Shown here: positions 31,401 to 41,708 of the stretch, piece by piece
How the letters are laid out: every line of letters starts with the position of its first letter
Numbering within the stretch: the first letter of the stretch is position 1
Assembly (NCBI RefSeq): GCF_000350225.1
Contig: NW_005179056.1
Location: 62,001-126,000 of the forward strand
Direction: 5' to 3'
DNA from: Chondrus crispus
Lineage: Eukaryota; Rhodophyta; Florideophyceae; Gigartinales; Gigartinaceae
DNA length: 64,000 nucleotides
Notes under the pieces: model-generated
What the model was told of the DNA's origin: nothing
Seen by the model: the letters and a program-made list of their open reading frames with translations, nothing else
The model's database searches: none
Position numbers and translations under genes: made by a program

Positions 31401-32163
31401 CGTCACCTTTGACCGTCGAGCTGTCTGGAAAGGCGATTCAATCTGGTCCATATTTGGGAGCAGCATATTCCTTCGCGCGACCACTGCCTGTCACATCCTC
31501 AAATCCTGCGCCAGTCGAAAGGCTCTGGTTCATGACCATCGAGTGAACAAGGACGTACTGCGTCTTATTGAAGAGAAAGCAGACGAGGTTTCGAAACGGA
31601 ACCCAGATATGTTGGAAGGCTTCTTCTGGGAGATTCTACACAAGGGCGTTATTGGGAAGCCAATAGCGGCGAATTACGGTGTTGACGTAGAGGCTGAAGG
31701 GGCATACAAGGGCGAGTCGTATGCAGAATGGTACAGCATGGATGACACCGGTCGTCTGGTTAAAAAGAGAAACGCCCTGCTCCGGGAGGCAAGACGGAGG
31801 CCTTTAATGCTGAAGCTACTGTGACTAGCGCCCCAGCCAAAACCGAAGACATCATCGATGATGATGAGAGAAAGCAATCGAATGCTGTACTGGAAAGCCC
31901 TCTGCACAGCGGTGCCAGAAACGAAAGCGAAAAGTAGAAACCTCTTTTGCCGACTTTCCCGGCCCCAAGCATGCAAGCGCCATGTCGGCAATCTCAACAT
32001 GGAAGGTCTTTTACGTCACATGCCATGTATGCCGGGAGTGAACCACTCGATGTTCTACGTCGGTCACATGTGTACGCCATTTTGTTGGCACACCGAGGAT
32101 GCCTTTTTGAATTCAGTTTCATACATTCATCGCAGAAGCGCTGACCCAATACCCCGACGGTGA
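31400..32163 (+). pseudogene. KDM5/JARID-type JmjC histone demethylase fragment
   Basis: Two stretches of one frame, separated by the TGA at 31822-31824. The first has LEGFFWEILHKGVIGKPIAA with NYGVDVEAEG, matching the FW.lv...VEYGADl region before JmjC in KDM5. The second has NLNMEGLLRHMPCMPGVNHS and MFYVGHMCTPFCWHTEDAFL, the first half of JmjC, including the Fe-binding H-x-E (HTE) and the SVSYIH strand. The domain stops at about 32140, well before the second Fe-binding His. Alternative frames at 31790-31940 fit an acidic linker, so indels are present. In a complete enzyme this domain removes methyl groups from histone H3K4; here it cannot be active. Confidence 0.7.
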
Positions 32164-32460
32164 GAAATTTTGCGGCGGAAGTTTTGCCACTGTAGCGTTT
32201 TTTACTACGACTGAAGTGTAATGTTCGAAGGAGTGCGCGTTTGTCAGAATGTGACGACCTTGAATGACAAAGGCCGAAGACGTTGATTGTCGCTGCGGTG
32301 TCATGCCGCAGAGTAACTCGTAGTTTGGGTCGCAATGAGTACAAAACACATTAAGAACGCAATCCAAAACGTCCTCATAGCCGTGTGCGGGACGTGAATC
32401 CGGCAGATGCGGCTCTAATATTTCTGAGGATGAGGATGCTTGACCTGGAGGCCGGTGCAC
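32119..32460 (-). pseudogene. DEG/HtrA-type serine protease fragment (plant DEG-like)
   Basis: The minus-strand frame contains LNVFCTHCDPNYELLCGM then STSSAFVIQGRHILTNAHS and FEHYTSVVVKN. This matches the start of the protease domain of plant-type DEG proteases (VKVFCTHTEPNF..., GFVI.GRRVLTNAHSVEH), including the catalytic His. The Asp and Ser parts are missing. The fragment meets the end of the JmjC fragment, on the opposite strand, at about 32140-32190. This head-to-head junction of two unrelated truncated genes is a strong sign of fragment capture. Confidence 0.65.
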
Positions 32461-32464
32461 ACAT

Positions 32465-33460
32465 GCGCGGAGCGATCGCGAAGATACCGTTGCCCTTCTA
32501 CGGTGGGGGCGGCTGAAGAGAGGGGACAGGGGGTATGGCCAGCATAAAAGCAGCGCTCAATGCAAGCAGTCTTTTGGGAGAGAGGAAGTTGTTACAAGGA
32601 CTGCAAAGACCAGAGTGTCGATTGCGATAGCGATGGATGTGGGAGGCGGAATGGCGAATTTGTTTGGGCGTGCACTCTCTGTGTACTGGTAAATTTACCC
32701 CCTACCCAAAAACACTACCTTCGAAAGTACAGTAATTGTGAGTCTTTGAAGCCTCTCCTGTGATATGGCATCAGCCCCCCTTGATCTAGTGAAAAACAAA
32801 CGACCCAAACGAAACAGCACACCACTTCTTCTCTAAAGTACTGCATCCCGCTCCTGGCAGAGCGTTGCCCATCGTCGCCTCCAAAACATCCCGCCGTGCT
32901 CAGTCCGAACCCCCGCATGGGCATCCTCCTCACCACCACAGCGGGCACCATCTATCTCTTCTCTATGTACCACCTCAAGCACCAAGCCCCAGACGATCTA
33001 GACATCATGGTACTGTACGTCTACCCCCCGTTGCACTTCCCGCCAACCTGCCCAAGTCTCAAATCTCACACCAATCTTCTCCCCCCACCCACCCACCAGG
33101 AGCCGCTCCCTCCCTCTGAAGCCGCACTGTGCGATGCCGCGGCCGACCGCGCCTCCACCGCTGCCCCGGCCAAGTAGCTGCTATCCACCACCTCCCCGCA
33201 GAACTCACCGCCCACCGCATAACATCCCTCATCGCTACATCGCCCCGATCGCCGCCTAGATCTCGACCTCTACGCTCGCCACCTTTCCGCGCACATCATT
33301 TCCCCAATCAGGGTGGTTAGATCCAGCATGAACTTCCAATACAGTAGCCTGGGTTTGCCAAGCTCATGCCCCGTCTCCTTCCACCCCTTGGCGTCATCCA
33401 GCAGGACGGTATGCGAGTCCGAAATGGCGGTCAGTGGTCACGGGTCTCCTCATCTGTCAC
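32465..33460. other. no assignable gene; Pro/His/Ser-rich stretch
   Basis: Short ORFs only. 32865-33180 is C-rich and reads as Pro/His/Ser-rich in two plus-strand frames; one contains a hydrophobic MGILLTTTAGTIYLFSMYHL that could come from a membrane protein exon. No family recognised. Confidence 0.35.
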
Positions 33461-33463
33461 TGC

Positions 33464-33928
33464 TCACAGCAAGCCGCGACGCCTGTAGCTCGCGACATGG
33501 ACGTTGCACAGCCAGCTGCGGGTAGCATCCAAGAACACGTTGTTAACCATAGTGAAGCTGACGACGCCACCGTGCTTTTTGGCACTGCGGTGCGCTCGTA
33601 GAGAGCGAGGGCCTGCGGGGCAGGGAGCATCACACAGATCAGGGATAACACGAAGCAAAGATCCAAGTACGTCTTCGCTCGACGAAATTCGAGCACAGTC
33701 GTCAGTCAGATCCTCGGCATTCCATGCATTGTCGTATACTTTCCAGACAGCATCCTCCACTGACTTAGTGAGATGCGGAGAAGTACTTCTTGGAGCTTGT
33801 CCGGCCCGAATTATTGCAAGGCAAGGCCCGTACGGGTTATCCATGGTGTCGTCAAGCAGTTCAATTAGCGGTAACATCCGGGTCCGGGTCTTGGACCTGA
33901 GCTGGCAAATATTTTCGATCTGACTCAA
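33464..33928 (-). pseudogene. unassigned fragment, possibly nucleotide-sugar transferase-like
   Basis: A 154-residue minus-strand frame. Residues 35-110 look like an ordinary globular protein (MLPLIELLDD near the start, SVEDAVWKVYDNAWNAEDL). Near the end, VVSFTMVNNVFLDATRSWLC resembles the first strand-helix of GT77-type nucleotide-diphospho-sugar transferases, but this is a single short motif. Truncated at both ends; it lies between the DEG-like and SPT4-like fragments. Confidence 0.3.
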
Positions 33929-34209
33929 AGACGACGGAATGTACTGAGCTTATCAAAAGTTCTCATGATGGAAAGTTTCCATCTTGTTCAATGCATGAAT
34001 TTCATCTCGCCTTGTGGGGATGGTTTAGAGCTTTTTTACTATATTGCTGTGTGCCTTGGAGAAGAGGCGCAAAGAAAAAACACATGTGCTTGGACGATGC
34101 GTCAGTAGTAGGTTCAAGAAGCCACGCTGACCGTTTCCCGCGGCACCGATTCATTTTCGCCTCGGCATTTTATCTGATACGAGCCCTCTAAGAATCCTTA
34201 TCGCTTGTC

Positions 34210-34461
34210 GTGCGTACATTTGACAAAACTCCAACGAAACGACTAACAGCGAGCCCCAGATTGCTCTCCAAGACAGCAATGGCCAGAGAAGAAGCCGGCG
34301 ACCATGTGTTACGGACAGAGGTGACCCAGAGCAAGCTCAAGGCTCGCATGTCCTGTTCGCTAATCAAGATCATCCAACAATTTGTTCAGGACGGATGCAA
34401 CAACTGCCTCATGAGCATCGAGAACGATAGAGCACGGGTCGGAGCTTGCACTACTTCCTAG
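34210..34461 (+). pseudogene. SPT4 transcription elongation factor fragment
   Basis: The frame holds LKARMSCSLIKIIQQFVQDG then CNNC and ENDRARVGACTTS, matching the zinc-finger half of SPT4 (LRAC..CSLVKT..QF...GC.NC...m..dR..v.dCTT). SPT4 with SPT5 forms DSIF, which keeps RNA polymerase II processive. The first zinc Cys is Arg here (ARMSC for AC-x2-C), so the finger would be damaged. The frame stops at a TAG right after the conserved CTTS, without the SPT5-binding C-terminal half. A GTGAGT follows 10-20 nt later and could be an intron start, so an exon-bounded capture is possible. Confidence 0.65.
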
Positions 34462-34739
34462 TTCACGGGGTGAGTGCACTTTTTCATACCACCCGCTCAG
34501 TACCCGTGCATGCGCCGCCCAGAATCGCAACGCTGACGTCTTGCTTTTTGGTTCTTTCATCTCTTCTACGCTCATAACGTACGTCTTCATGCAGCCAGCC
34601 CGATCTTGTGACGCAAAATGGCAGAAGTTTGGCATGTTTTGCGCAGTTCACGACTCCGCTTTCCGTATTGTGTGGCTTCGTACACTCTTTTATTGCGCTT
34701 CTCGTGCTTCCCGCTGTACACAAGCGATGGGATGATCAC

Positions 34740-35570
34740 TCTACCCAACTGATGACAAATACACTGATATCACCGGACGTCTCCTTGGAAATCGATCCTA
34801 CCTGCGGAGAGGCAGGAAGAGGTTTTCTTGACGCGATCAAGAACGGAAAAGTAGACGCTCAGTCCGCAGCAGCTCTCGCTCTGAGCCATTGCTCTCTCCG
34901 TGTAGCTCCATCATCTGAGACTCTTCTGAATGCATTATTGAAGGGTTTGGGCATGCAACAGAGAACAGTTTACTGCTATGGGCCAAGTTTGGAGGTCTGT
35001 CAGTGAGGCAGACGTCTGGGCAAGTTGTTTTTCACATGTTTGGCGAGACATGAGAGTTAAGATCCCAGACACTTCGCTGCGTTTTTCGGCAGACTCACCT
35101 GGAATTGAGAGTAACTGGAGAAGTCCTTACGACAGGATTTTCGGCGGCGATTTCTGTATTCTGACAAAGAGGAAGTGGTAGAGATTAAGGCTTCTCTTGA
35201 GACAGTCGCACGATTCGCTGAAAGGAAAGTGACCCCATGGTGTGCGACTTCCCAAGTGGCTGCTATCCTAATCATGGAGGAAGCGACTACCATTCAGTCC
35301 ACTAGCGTTATGTTTTGCGCTGTAGTCGGGGATTTCAGGATTGTGAAAGAAATTTTCGTGAGCTTCGCGCAATGGAACAGGTCTGCTTACTTCCAATTTG
35401 CTTCTCAACTTTCCGGTTTTGAGAAGCTCAATAGCGTCTTGCTTAGGATTGTCCCCGATGTCTATCTTGGGGCTTTAGTGCAAGTAATGCAGGTAAAGGT
35501 TCCGCATTCCTCAATGGATTTGACGAGAATTGCGCCATGTCTGGTGCGATTTCGGGTATCACAAAGATGA
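34740..35570 (+). pseudogene. unrecognised coding-like segment in three frames
   Basis: Frames 34608-35006, 34978-35181 and 35175-35570 overlap end to end and have protein-like composition (GFLDAIKNGKVDAQSAAALA; SLETVARFAERKVTPWCATS). They look like one former protein broken by frameshifts or small introns. I do not recognise the family. Confidence 0.35.
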
Positions 35571-36247
35571 TTTATAACCTGGCTGAGCGGATATCAAGTC
35601 TACGCGGCATTCAGCGCAACGTGCAATGGATTGTTTGCTTCGGACGAATGGGGGCGAGCCCCTGGACGAGCGGACGGGCCGCATGTCGGCCCCATGGCGT
35701 TTTGCGGCGGGGCTAGTCAAGAAAGCGAGAACGACGGAACGCGGCGGAGAGGTGGAGAAAATTAAGGCGTGGTCGGCTGGCGGCTGGTCGCACTATGAAA
35801 TGGATCGGTGCAAGGTGGCGGTGGGGAGGTAAATGAGATGAATGGTGAAAATTCTTGAAAGGAGGACACGTGTGAATAGATATACGAATCGTAAGTCGAC
35901 AATTGCTCAACGTGGAGTGTATGTGCATGCGAGTAGAAAGCAAACACTTGGCTTGTGTACGATTCTCATACGGCGCCATCAGATGGCCTCTGATATAGGC
36001 GATGTATGAGGTATTTCATATGTTAAAAGAAGCTCCTCTAGGGGGCTCATTTGCAGTGCACCCGCAGTGCACCCTCGTATGTACGCAGTAGGGTCGTAAT
36101 GCCACTGTGGGTCACTCCCAGTATCAATACGGATTCCACGTGTGGAGAGCACAGTGCCCTTGCTGCACCCCACACGTACTACGGGTATCCTACGGAGGCA
36201 CTGCACGGTACGTACTGCGGTGGCACTGCGTTTGGTTTACTAGGGGT

Positions 36248-36352
36248 GAGCGAGAGGCGTTGGCTGTTATCTTTGCACTGAAAACGTTTCAAGTCAACCT
36301 GCTCTCGACTCAGAGATTTACGATGATCACTGATCATCAAGCGTTACAATAC
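36248..36352 (+). pseudogene. pol: RNase H middle part of gypsy element 4
   Basis: EREALAVIFALKTFQVNLLS and TMITDHQALQY continue the domain left at 30580. The frame is cut at 36352 by the solo LTR and resumes without loss at 37460. Confidence 0.75.
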
Positions 36353-37457
36353 TGTAGAATAAACACCCCTATACGGATAGGGGTGTATGCTTAGTCCTGG
36401 AAGACCCGTACGTACGAGAAGACGGGGGAAGTCGGACCAGCTAACGAAACCGGGGCGCGGGCCCGGGTAGCGTGGTAGAGCGGAATCGGGGGGAGGACGC
36501 GCACACGCGCGGGCCGATCTACGCCTCAACGCCCCGGAGCAGCGCTGGGAGACGTACCAGCGCTGACGGGCGGAGTCGGATCTGGGCTCGCTCGCGTGCT
36601 CTCGCGTCCTCAACCCGCGCACGGTCTCGACCTAAGGTAGCTAACGGAAGCTGCCTTAGGATAAGCTGGAGGTCGTGTACAAGTCCGTGCTTGTGCCCCT
36701 CATCGCCGCGGTCCGCTCCGTTATTTAATATACAATTAGCCTATCGTAACTTAGTACAGTACGTACTGTACTATGCGGTATTACTGTAGTCAGCACTGTC
36801 AGCCGACGGGGCTGACTGTGTACGTGTCATACACGTATAGTACACGTGGGGGCGTGTGCCCCGTCCACGTGTGGCACAGGCTGTCTGTAAGGTCCGTGCC
36901 TTACAGAGCCGGATCCAATTTCTAATACAGGGGGGGCGATATAGTGCTACCCTGTGTCAGTGGGTCGAAAACGGCACTATATCGAACCAGGCACTGTTAG
37001 ATAATGCGATTTACGGCTTTTTCGCAGCCACTTCCTTGCATCACTGCTCAGAAAGACCGCTCGCAGGACGCCATCACTCATGCTTTGTATCTTCACTACA
37101 GACTCAAGTCTAATCAAGCATTTCTGTTAGTAGTAGCTGGCGAGCCGTTGCATTGACTTCCTCCTTTTTCGCAGCCATAAATGCCAGCCTACACTTTTGC
37201 AGATGTCCAATTGCATCATCGACCTGCCTTTTTCCGCCATAGTCTCTATTCGAGGTGGGAACTGCATAATATCTTTCTGCGGCGGCAGCGGCTCTCGGGC
37301 AGTACACGTCCATCCAACTGCCTCCCTGGAGACCTTTGCTTTTTGGCTCAAAATTCGTGCCACCCGCAGAAGGGCAGCACTATGTCGGAGCTGGCACTAA
37401 CAAATATGGCACTATATCGCGACCCCCCCGTATAATTCTTTTGGTAGTTATACTACA
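36353..37457 (-). repeat. solo LTR in the RNase H of gypsy 4 (1105 bp)
   Basis: Ends TGTAG...CTACA, flanked by AATAC (36348-36352) and AGTAC (37458-37462), a 5-bp target duplication with one change. Removing it restores LQY followed by AFKENDIHGR in one frame. Its high-coordinate half (plus-strand right) is unrelated to the rest, but the first 530 bp match the LTR at 61741-62424, including the hairpin ACACCCCTAT/ATAGGGGTGT, GGGCCCGGGTAGCGTGGTAG and TATTTAATATACAA. By comparison with that copy, which has a PPT at its high-coordinate side, the LTR is minus-oriented. Confidence 0.75.
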
Positions 37458-38425
37458 AGTACGCTTTTAAGGAGAATGATATCCACGGAAGGTTGTCCAA
37501 ATGTATGAACTTCCTCGCAGAATACGATTTTGGGATCAAGTATCGCTCCGGAGGAAAGAATGGTGTCGCCGATTTCCTCTCCCGTCTGAGGGCACCGAGC
37601 GAGAACGAGGTGGCCCGCGTTGACGAAGGGGATCTGGTGTGCAATGTGGAATAACTAATCGCTGAGAAAGCGGACTTGGAACCTCATCTTCTCGATAAAT
37701 CGAGGTAGCTGAGTGACATGGAGATGACAGAACGAGATGCTCGACGTCGTCGGCCCAATCGTCGCAATTCCAAGCGTTCTGTGTCTTGCAACGATGGACT
37801 GTTTCGCCAAACTAATAGCGGTTTACACGCTATTCCTCCCATTGAGTCCCGTGGAAGGCTTGTCAGGGCCGTTCATGACGACATAGGCCACTGGGATCTG
37901 GAAACGACGAAACAGTTCGTCTTCGGCCGATACTGGTGGCCGACTGTCCATCGAGATGTCAGGGGCTGTGTTAGAGGTTGTAGCGGCTGTCAGAAGGCCG
38001 GTCTGATCCCACGGTACATGACATCCCGTCGCTTTCGCGTGAAATATTTGGTTGATATGTACTCTGTGTACCTCGCGGGACATTCACCCGGACCCCCACT
38101 GGAACGAGGTACATATTCATTGCCGTCGAGCAACTATCTGGTCGGCCGACTGCCCGGCAGGGCTACCGACACCTCGAGGGAAGAAGAAGTGCTGAAGTTC
38201 ATGAAGGAAGAGATAATCCACTGTTTCGGGATGCTGCGAGTCGTCTTTTCGGAAAACGCTACATGTTCCACAGCGTCAGTCCTCGATGCATTCACGTCTA
38301 GAAACGGGATTGCCGGGAAGACCGTACTTTCATGCGAGCCCACGTCGAACTGGAGAGCGGAACATATGGTCACCGCGCTTAAGAGATCGATCCGTGAAGT
38401 GAGCCTCGGTCCAACGCCTGGATGC
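37458..38425 (+). pseudogene. pol: RNase H end and integrase of gypsy element 4
   Basis: Starts AFKENDIHGRLSKCMNFLAE and KYRSGGKNGVADFLSRL, the RNase H end and tether. The integrase follows with a zinc motif (HDDIGHWDLETTKQ to CVRGCSGCQK), first Asp in KYLVDMYS, then VVFSENATCSTAS, where Glu replaces the usual second Asp, and NWRAEHMVTA for the Glu. A few stops occur near 37650-37710. It ends at 38425 where gypsy 2 is inserted. The clade differs from gypsy 1-3 (no chromodomain seen, different RNase H). Confidence 0.75.
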
Positions 38426-39097
38426 TGTAGTATAATGACCGGCGCGAGCGCGCGGAGGTCATCGGACGGCCGTATACGGTATACACGTGGGCGGTTGTCC
38501 CCACGTGTAGCGAGCGCGCGCGCATGCCGAGCGGTCGTAATCTGGCGTACGTGTACAGTAGTGCACGTGTCGTCCGAGCGGTAGTCTACGCGTGTTACGT
38601 GTGCGCGTTAGCACACGTGTCGTCCGTGCGGTAGTCTGTAAGCAACACGCGTGTACAGTAGTGCACACGTGTAGTAGCAGCGTCCGTGCGGTAGTAGCAA
38701 TTATGGCGCTACCTTTTTAATTGTGTACAGTACCCGGCACGCACTAGGCGGCAGGTACTGTACTACTGTACTGGGACAGGTGTCCGAGGCGTCCCTCTGC
38801 GGGGTTAAGACCTGGCACCCTTCCCCACCAGTACACGGGGGCAAGCTCGCCCCCGTCCCTTTTGCGCCTACGTACCTCCGTTTTCGGTTGTCTGTCGCGC
38901 GCGCTGGCTTCTAACCCGTTACCGGTCGCTCCCGTTCACGCACCACGGGGCGACTGCGCGTAACCGGCCAGTGAGCCACTCCCTTTTCGCGAGCTTGTCC
39001 GATCGGTTCAATTAGCGCGTCGCGTCCGCGCCGCGTGCTCCCTCGCTAAAGCCTCCGCCTCTCACCCAACCCAGGGCGGAGAGGAGTTATCCCACAT
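38426..39097 (+). repeat. 5' LTR of gypsy 2 (3' limit approximate)
   Basis: Begins TGTAGTATAATGACC; 38426-38693 repeats as 48768-49035. The end at about 39097 (CCCACA) is a guess from LTR lengths in related elements, as no clear TGG-type PBS follows. The first 270 bp are packed with CACGTG and TGTACA palindromes. Confidence 0.65.
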
Positions 39098-39415
39098 TTG
39101 ATACTCTTGTGGAGGGCATAACTCTCGAGGTTGAGCCGCACGCGTGGTCGCTCGATCGCGCGCAGAACCGTACGGACGGAAAAGGTTGAGAAATCACCGC
39201 GTCGATCGCGAAGCGTATTCGACGATGAACTGACCGGATCAAGGGGGAGACTCCGCCTCCGGGCGTCGGAGCACCCGCAGTGGCAGTGGCGCACCGCGCC
39301 CCCGGGTGGAGAACCCGGAAGCCCTGCTGCGACCGCCACCGCGACCGGGCCGCACGCGAGCGTCCGCATCGGATGTTACGCCGGCCGTGTCGGCAGGCGC
39401 TGAGAATCGCGTCCA

Positions 39416-41708
39416 ATGGATGGTCGACGCGATTCAGCCGCGCATCCAGGCTGGGTCGAGGAGTTCCTCGCTACGGAACTCCCCCAGGTAGCGCGCGTAT
39501 ACCTCGACCGAACGGTGCCCGCGCTCGTGGACGCGCACGTACGCAGCGCGATACCACCGCTTTTGGACGAACTTCTACCCGCTCAAGTCCAATGCGAGGT
39601 GGTGACCGCGCTCACCACTGTGGATGAAGAATCCCCGTCCAGTACGGCTCTAAAGGGAGCGATCAGCTCCGCCGTGGCCAATCGTCTGGCCACGACCTTC
39701 GCCGGAGCAGGAGTCGACGCACGCGAGCAGCGCGACTCAACCGCTCCGGATCCTACGCTAACGCACACTGAAACGATCGGCGCCGCACCCGGGATCGGTA
39801 CAATGGCCCCTTACCCGGAGGGTAAGACCATTTACCTCCCACCAATTTATGGTGCTACAGGAGGGCCCACAGAAAATGGCCCTCCCGTACTCGCCGATAC
39901 GGCTGGCCCCCGCGGGACAGAAAACCGCCTGGGGCGCTTCGCGACAGAAAAGCGACAGCCGTATCGGTCGAGCAGAAGAAGCGCCCTCGGCGCTCAAGGC
40001 TACACCTCGGAGGGTACAGAAAACCCCTCCGAGGAAGAAGACACAAGACGTCGCCACAGGGCGACGCGCAAGAACCGCGACGGACGCTACGCGCGATACC
40101 GCTATGCCGGAGGGGTCGGTTACCCCTCCGATGATAACCGCGAAGGACGCTATACGCGATACCGCGATGCCGGAGGAGGTGGATACCCCTCCGATGACGA
40201 GGACACCGAGTCCGACGAATCGGGCAGAAGCGACCGCAGAGGCTGCAATGCGCGCGACCGACGTCGGTTCCGGCGAGAAGACTCCGATCCGGAGGGCTAC
40301 AGTAGCCCCGGCGGAGAAGGAGACCGCCATCGCAGGGGCAGAGACCGCCGGTCTGCCCCGAGGCGGGATCCGAAACGGTTGCCGGTGATCAGACCGCTGA
40401 ACGACCTGTTCACCAAGGCCGTCGACTACCGCACGTATAGGCTGGAAAATCGCAGCGCGCGCTACGACGCGAGTACCGCGCGGCGAGTTAACCGATATCG
40501 GAAGAAGTTGGACGTCCAGCTGAAAACCCACACATTCGGTGGTCAAGATCGAATCACGGTGCTAGGATTTCTCGCGCGCTTCAAGATGGCCTGCGACCAC
40601 AATGGGGTCAGCGAAGGTGCGGCCGTATGGTGTTTCCAGTTCTATTTCACTGGGCAGGCTCACGCCTTGCTTCAGTCTAGGCTACACGGGAACACCATGG
40701 CAGTTGATGCGGAGCAGCGTGAGATGCTCGAAACCTACGCGGAAGTTGTTAACTTTTTATTGCGCACGTACGCGACGGACGAAGTTGTTTCCGAAGCGGT
40801 CGGTGATGTCACGTCCTTCCGTCAGAGCTCTAATATGACTAAGGAGGTGTACAGTAACCAGTTGTGGGACAAGGCGTTGCGCTGCGGAACCGTATTTTCG
40901 GACAGGCGCTTGAAGTCCCTTTTCGTTGAGGGACTTCTGCCAGCGACGTGTGCGCAGGTGCGGAATTATCTCGCGACGCATCCGGGCGTGGACTACCAAG
41001 CGGTGGCACGCTACGCGCAAGCGATAGGCGAAACACACCGCTCGGCTCGAAGACAGGCGACCTCGCTCGCGTCGCCTCAAGCACCGTCCGATTCGGTGAG
41101 AAGGTTCAGGCGCAACGCGCGGACAAGGCCCGTGCTGTCGGTCGAGTCCCTGTGTGAACTCCCGACAGCGCGCGGAACCGAAACGGAGGAGATACTGGCG
41201 GTGACGGACCAGTCGGCGACGCGGAGCTCGCTTAGTTCGCCGCCGACTAGCTACCATCCGTCACCTGCCTCGTCCCCGGCGGGCGCACCGATGGCGCCCG
41301 CCCAACAAGGTGACACGCGCATATCTGTACGGAAGGCCAGTACAGAACCAGCGGGTCCGTTTCTTCAATCAAGGATTACCTGGACCCCCGCCGTGTCGGT
41401 TCTGTCTGGACCTGACCCACCGCCAGGAGCAATGTCCTGTGGTGGCGGATAGCGCGCTGCGTTCGAAGCTTTTGCAGGCCCGCGAGGCCAATTATCAAAA
41501 GCTTCGGATCCGTCAAGGTCTCCGCCCAGGTTCGCCGTTCGAGCGTCAACCGCCGACCGCGTGGCGAAATTCTCGTGCGCAGGCTCCCACGGGCATCAAC
41601 GTGGTCGAGCCGCGCGAGACCGTCCAATCGGAAGAACCCGCGTTACCGCTGACGGACGAGGGGCCCGAGGACCTTGGGTTGACGGGGAAAGCCGGGGAGG
41701 ACGCGTAG
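39416..41708 (+). CDS. gag: Gag of gypsy 2 (two frames)
   Basis: 39416-41452 encodes a 678-residue Gag: an N-terminal helical part; a highly charged Arg/Asp/Glu linker (about residues 200-310) with two tandem copies of a 19-20 residue unit, GRYARYRYAGGVGYPSDD and GRYTRYRDAGGGGYPSDD; then the capsid domain (FLARFKMACDHNG, FLLRTYATDEVV, LFVEGLLPA). The nucleocapsid knuckle CRFCLDLTHRQEQC is in the +1 frame (41310-41708), so an indel or a frameshift near 41310-41360 joins them. A second frame break near 39450 suggests the true N-terminus lies about 100 nt upstream. Confidence 0.75.

Larger units (their letters stand above)
30581..36245. mobile_element. candidate gene-capturing DNA transposon (5.7 kb) carrying host-gene fragments
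   Basis: The segment splits the RNase H of gypsy 4. Its ends carry a short inverted repeat, CCCTAGCAACC (30583-30593) and the complement of CCCTAGTAAACC (36234-36245). Just inside is a longer one: GCGGAGTGCCACCGCAGTA (30745-30763) and, inverted, CGCAGTGCCACCGCAGTA (36230-36213); a variant is repeated at 30786-30803. Further GCAGTGC motifs cluster near both ends. Between them lie truncated pieces of unrelated host-type genes on both strands. No transposase is seen, so it would be non-autonomous. No target duplication was confirmed. Confidence 0.5.

Noticed and set aside
38454..38680. CRISPR-like or satellite repeats in the gypsy 2 LTR
   Set aside because: Repeats are short palindromic ACGTGT motifs at irregular spacing, present in both LTRs, with no repeat-spacer structure.
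39758..40546. 262-codon minus-strand ORF inside gypsy 2 gag
   Set aside because: Exact shadow of the Arg/Asp-rich gag linker; it has no counterpart in gypsy 1 and no domain features.
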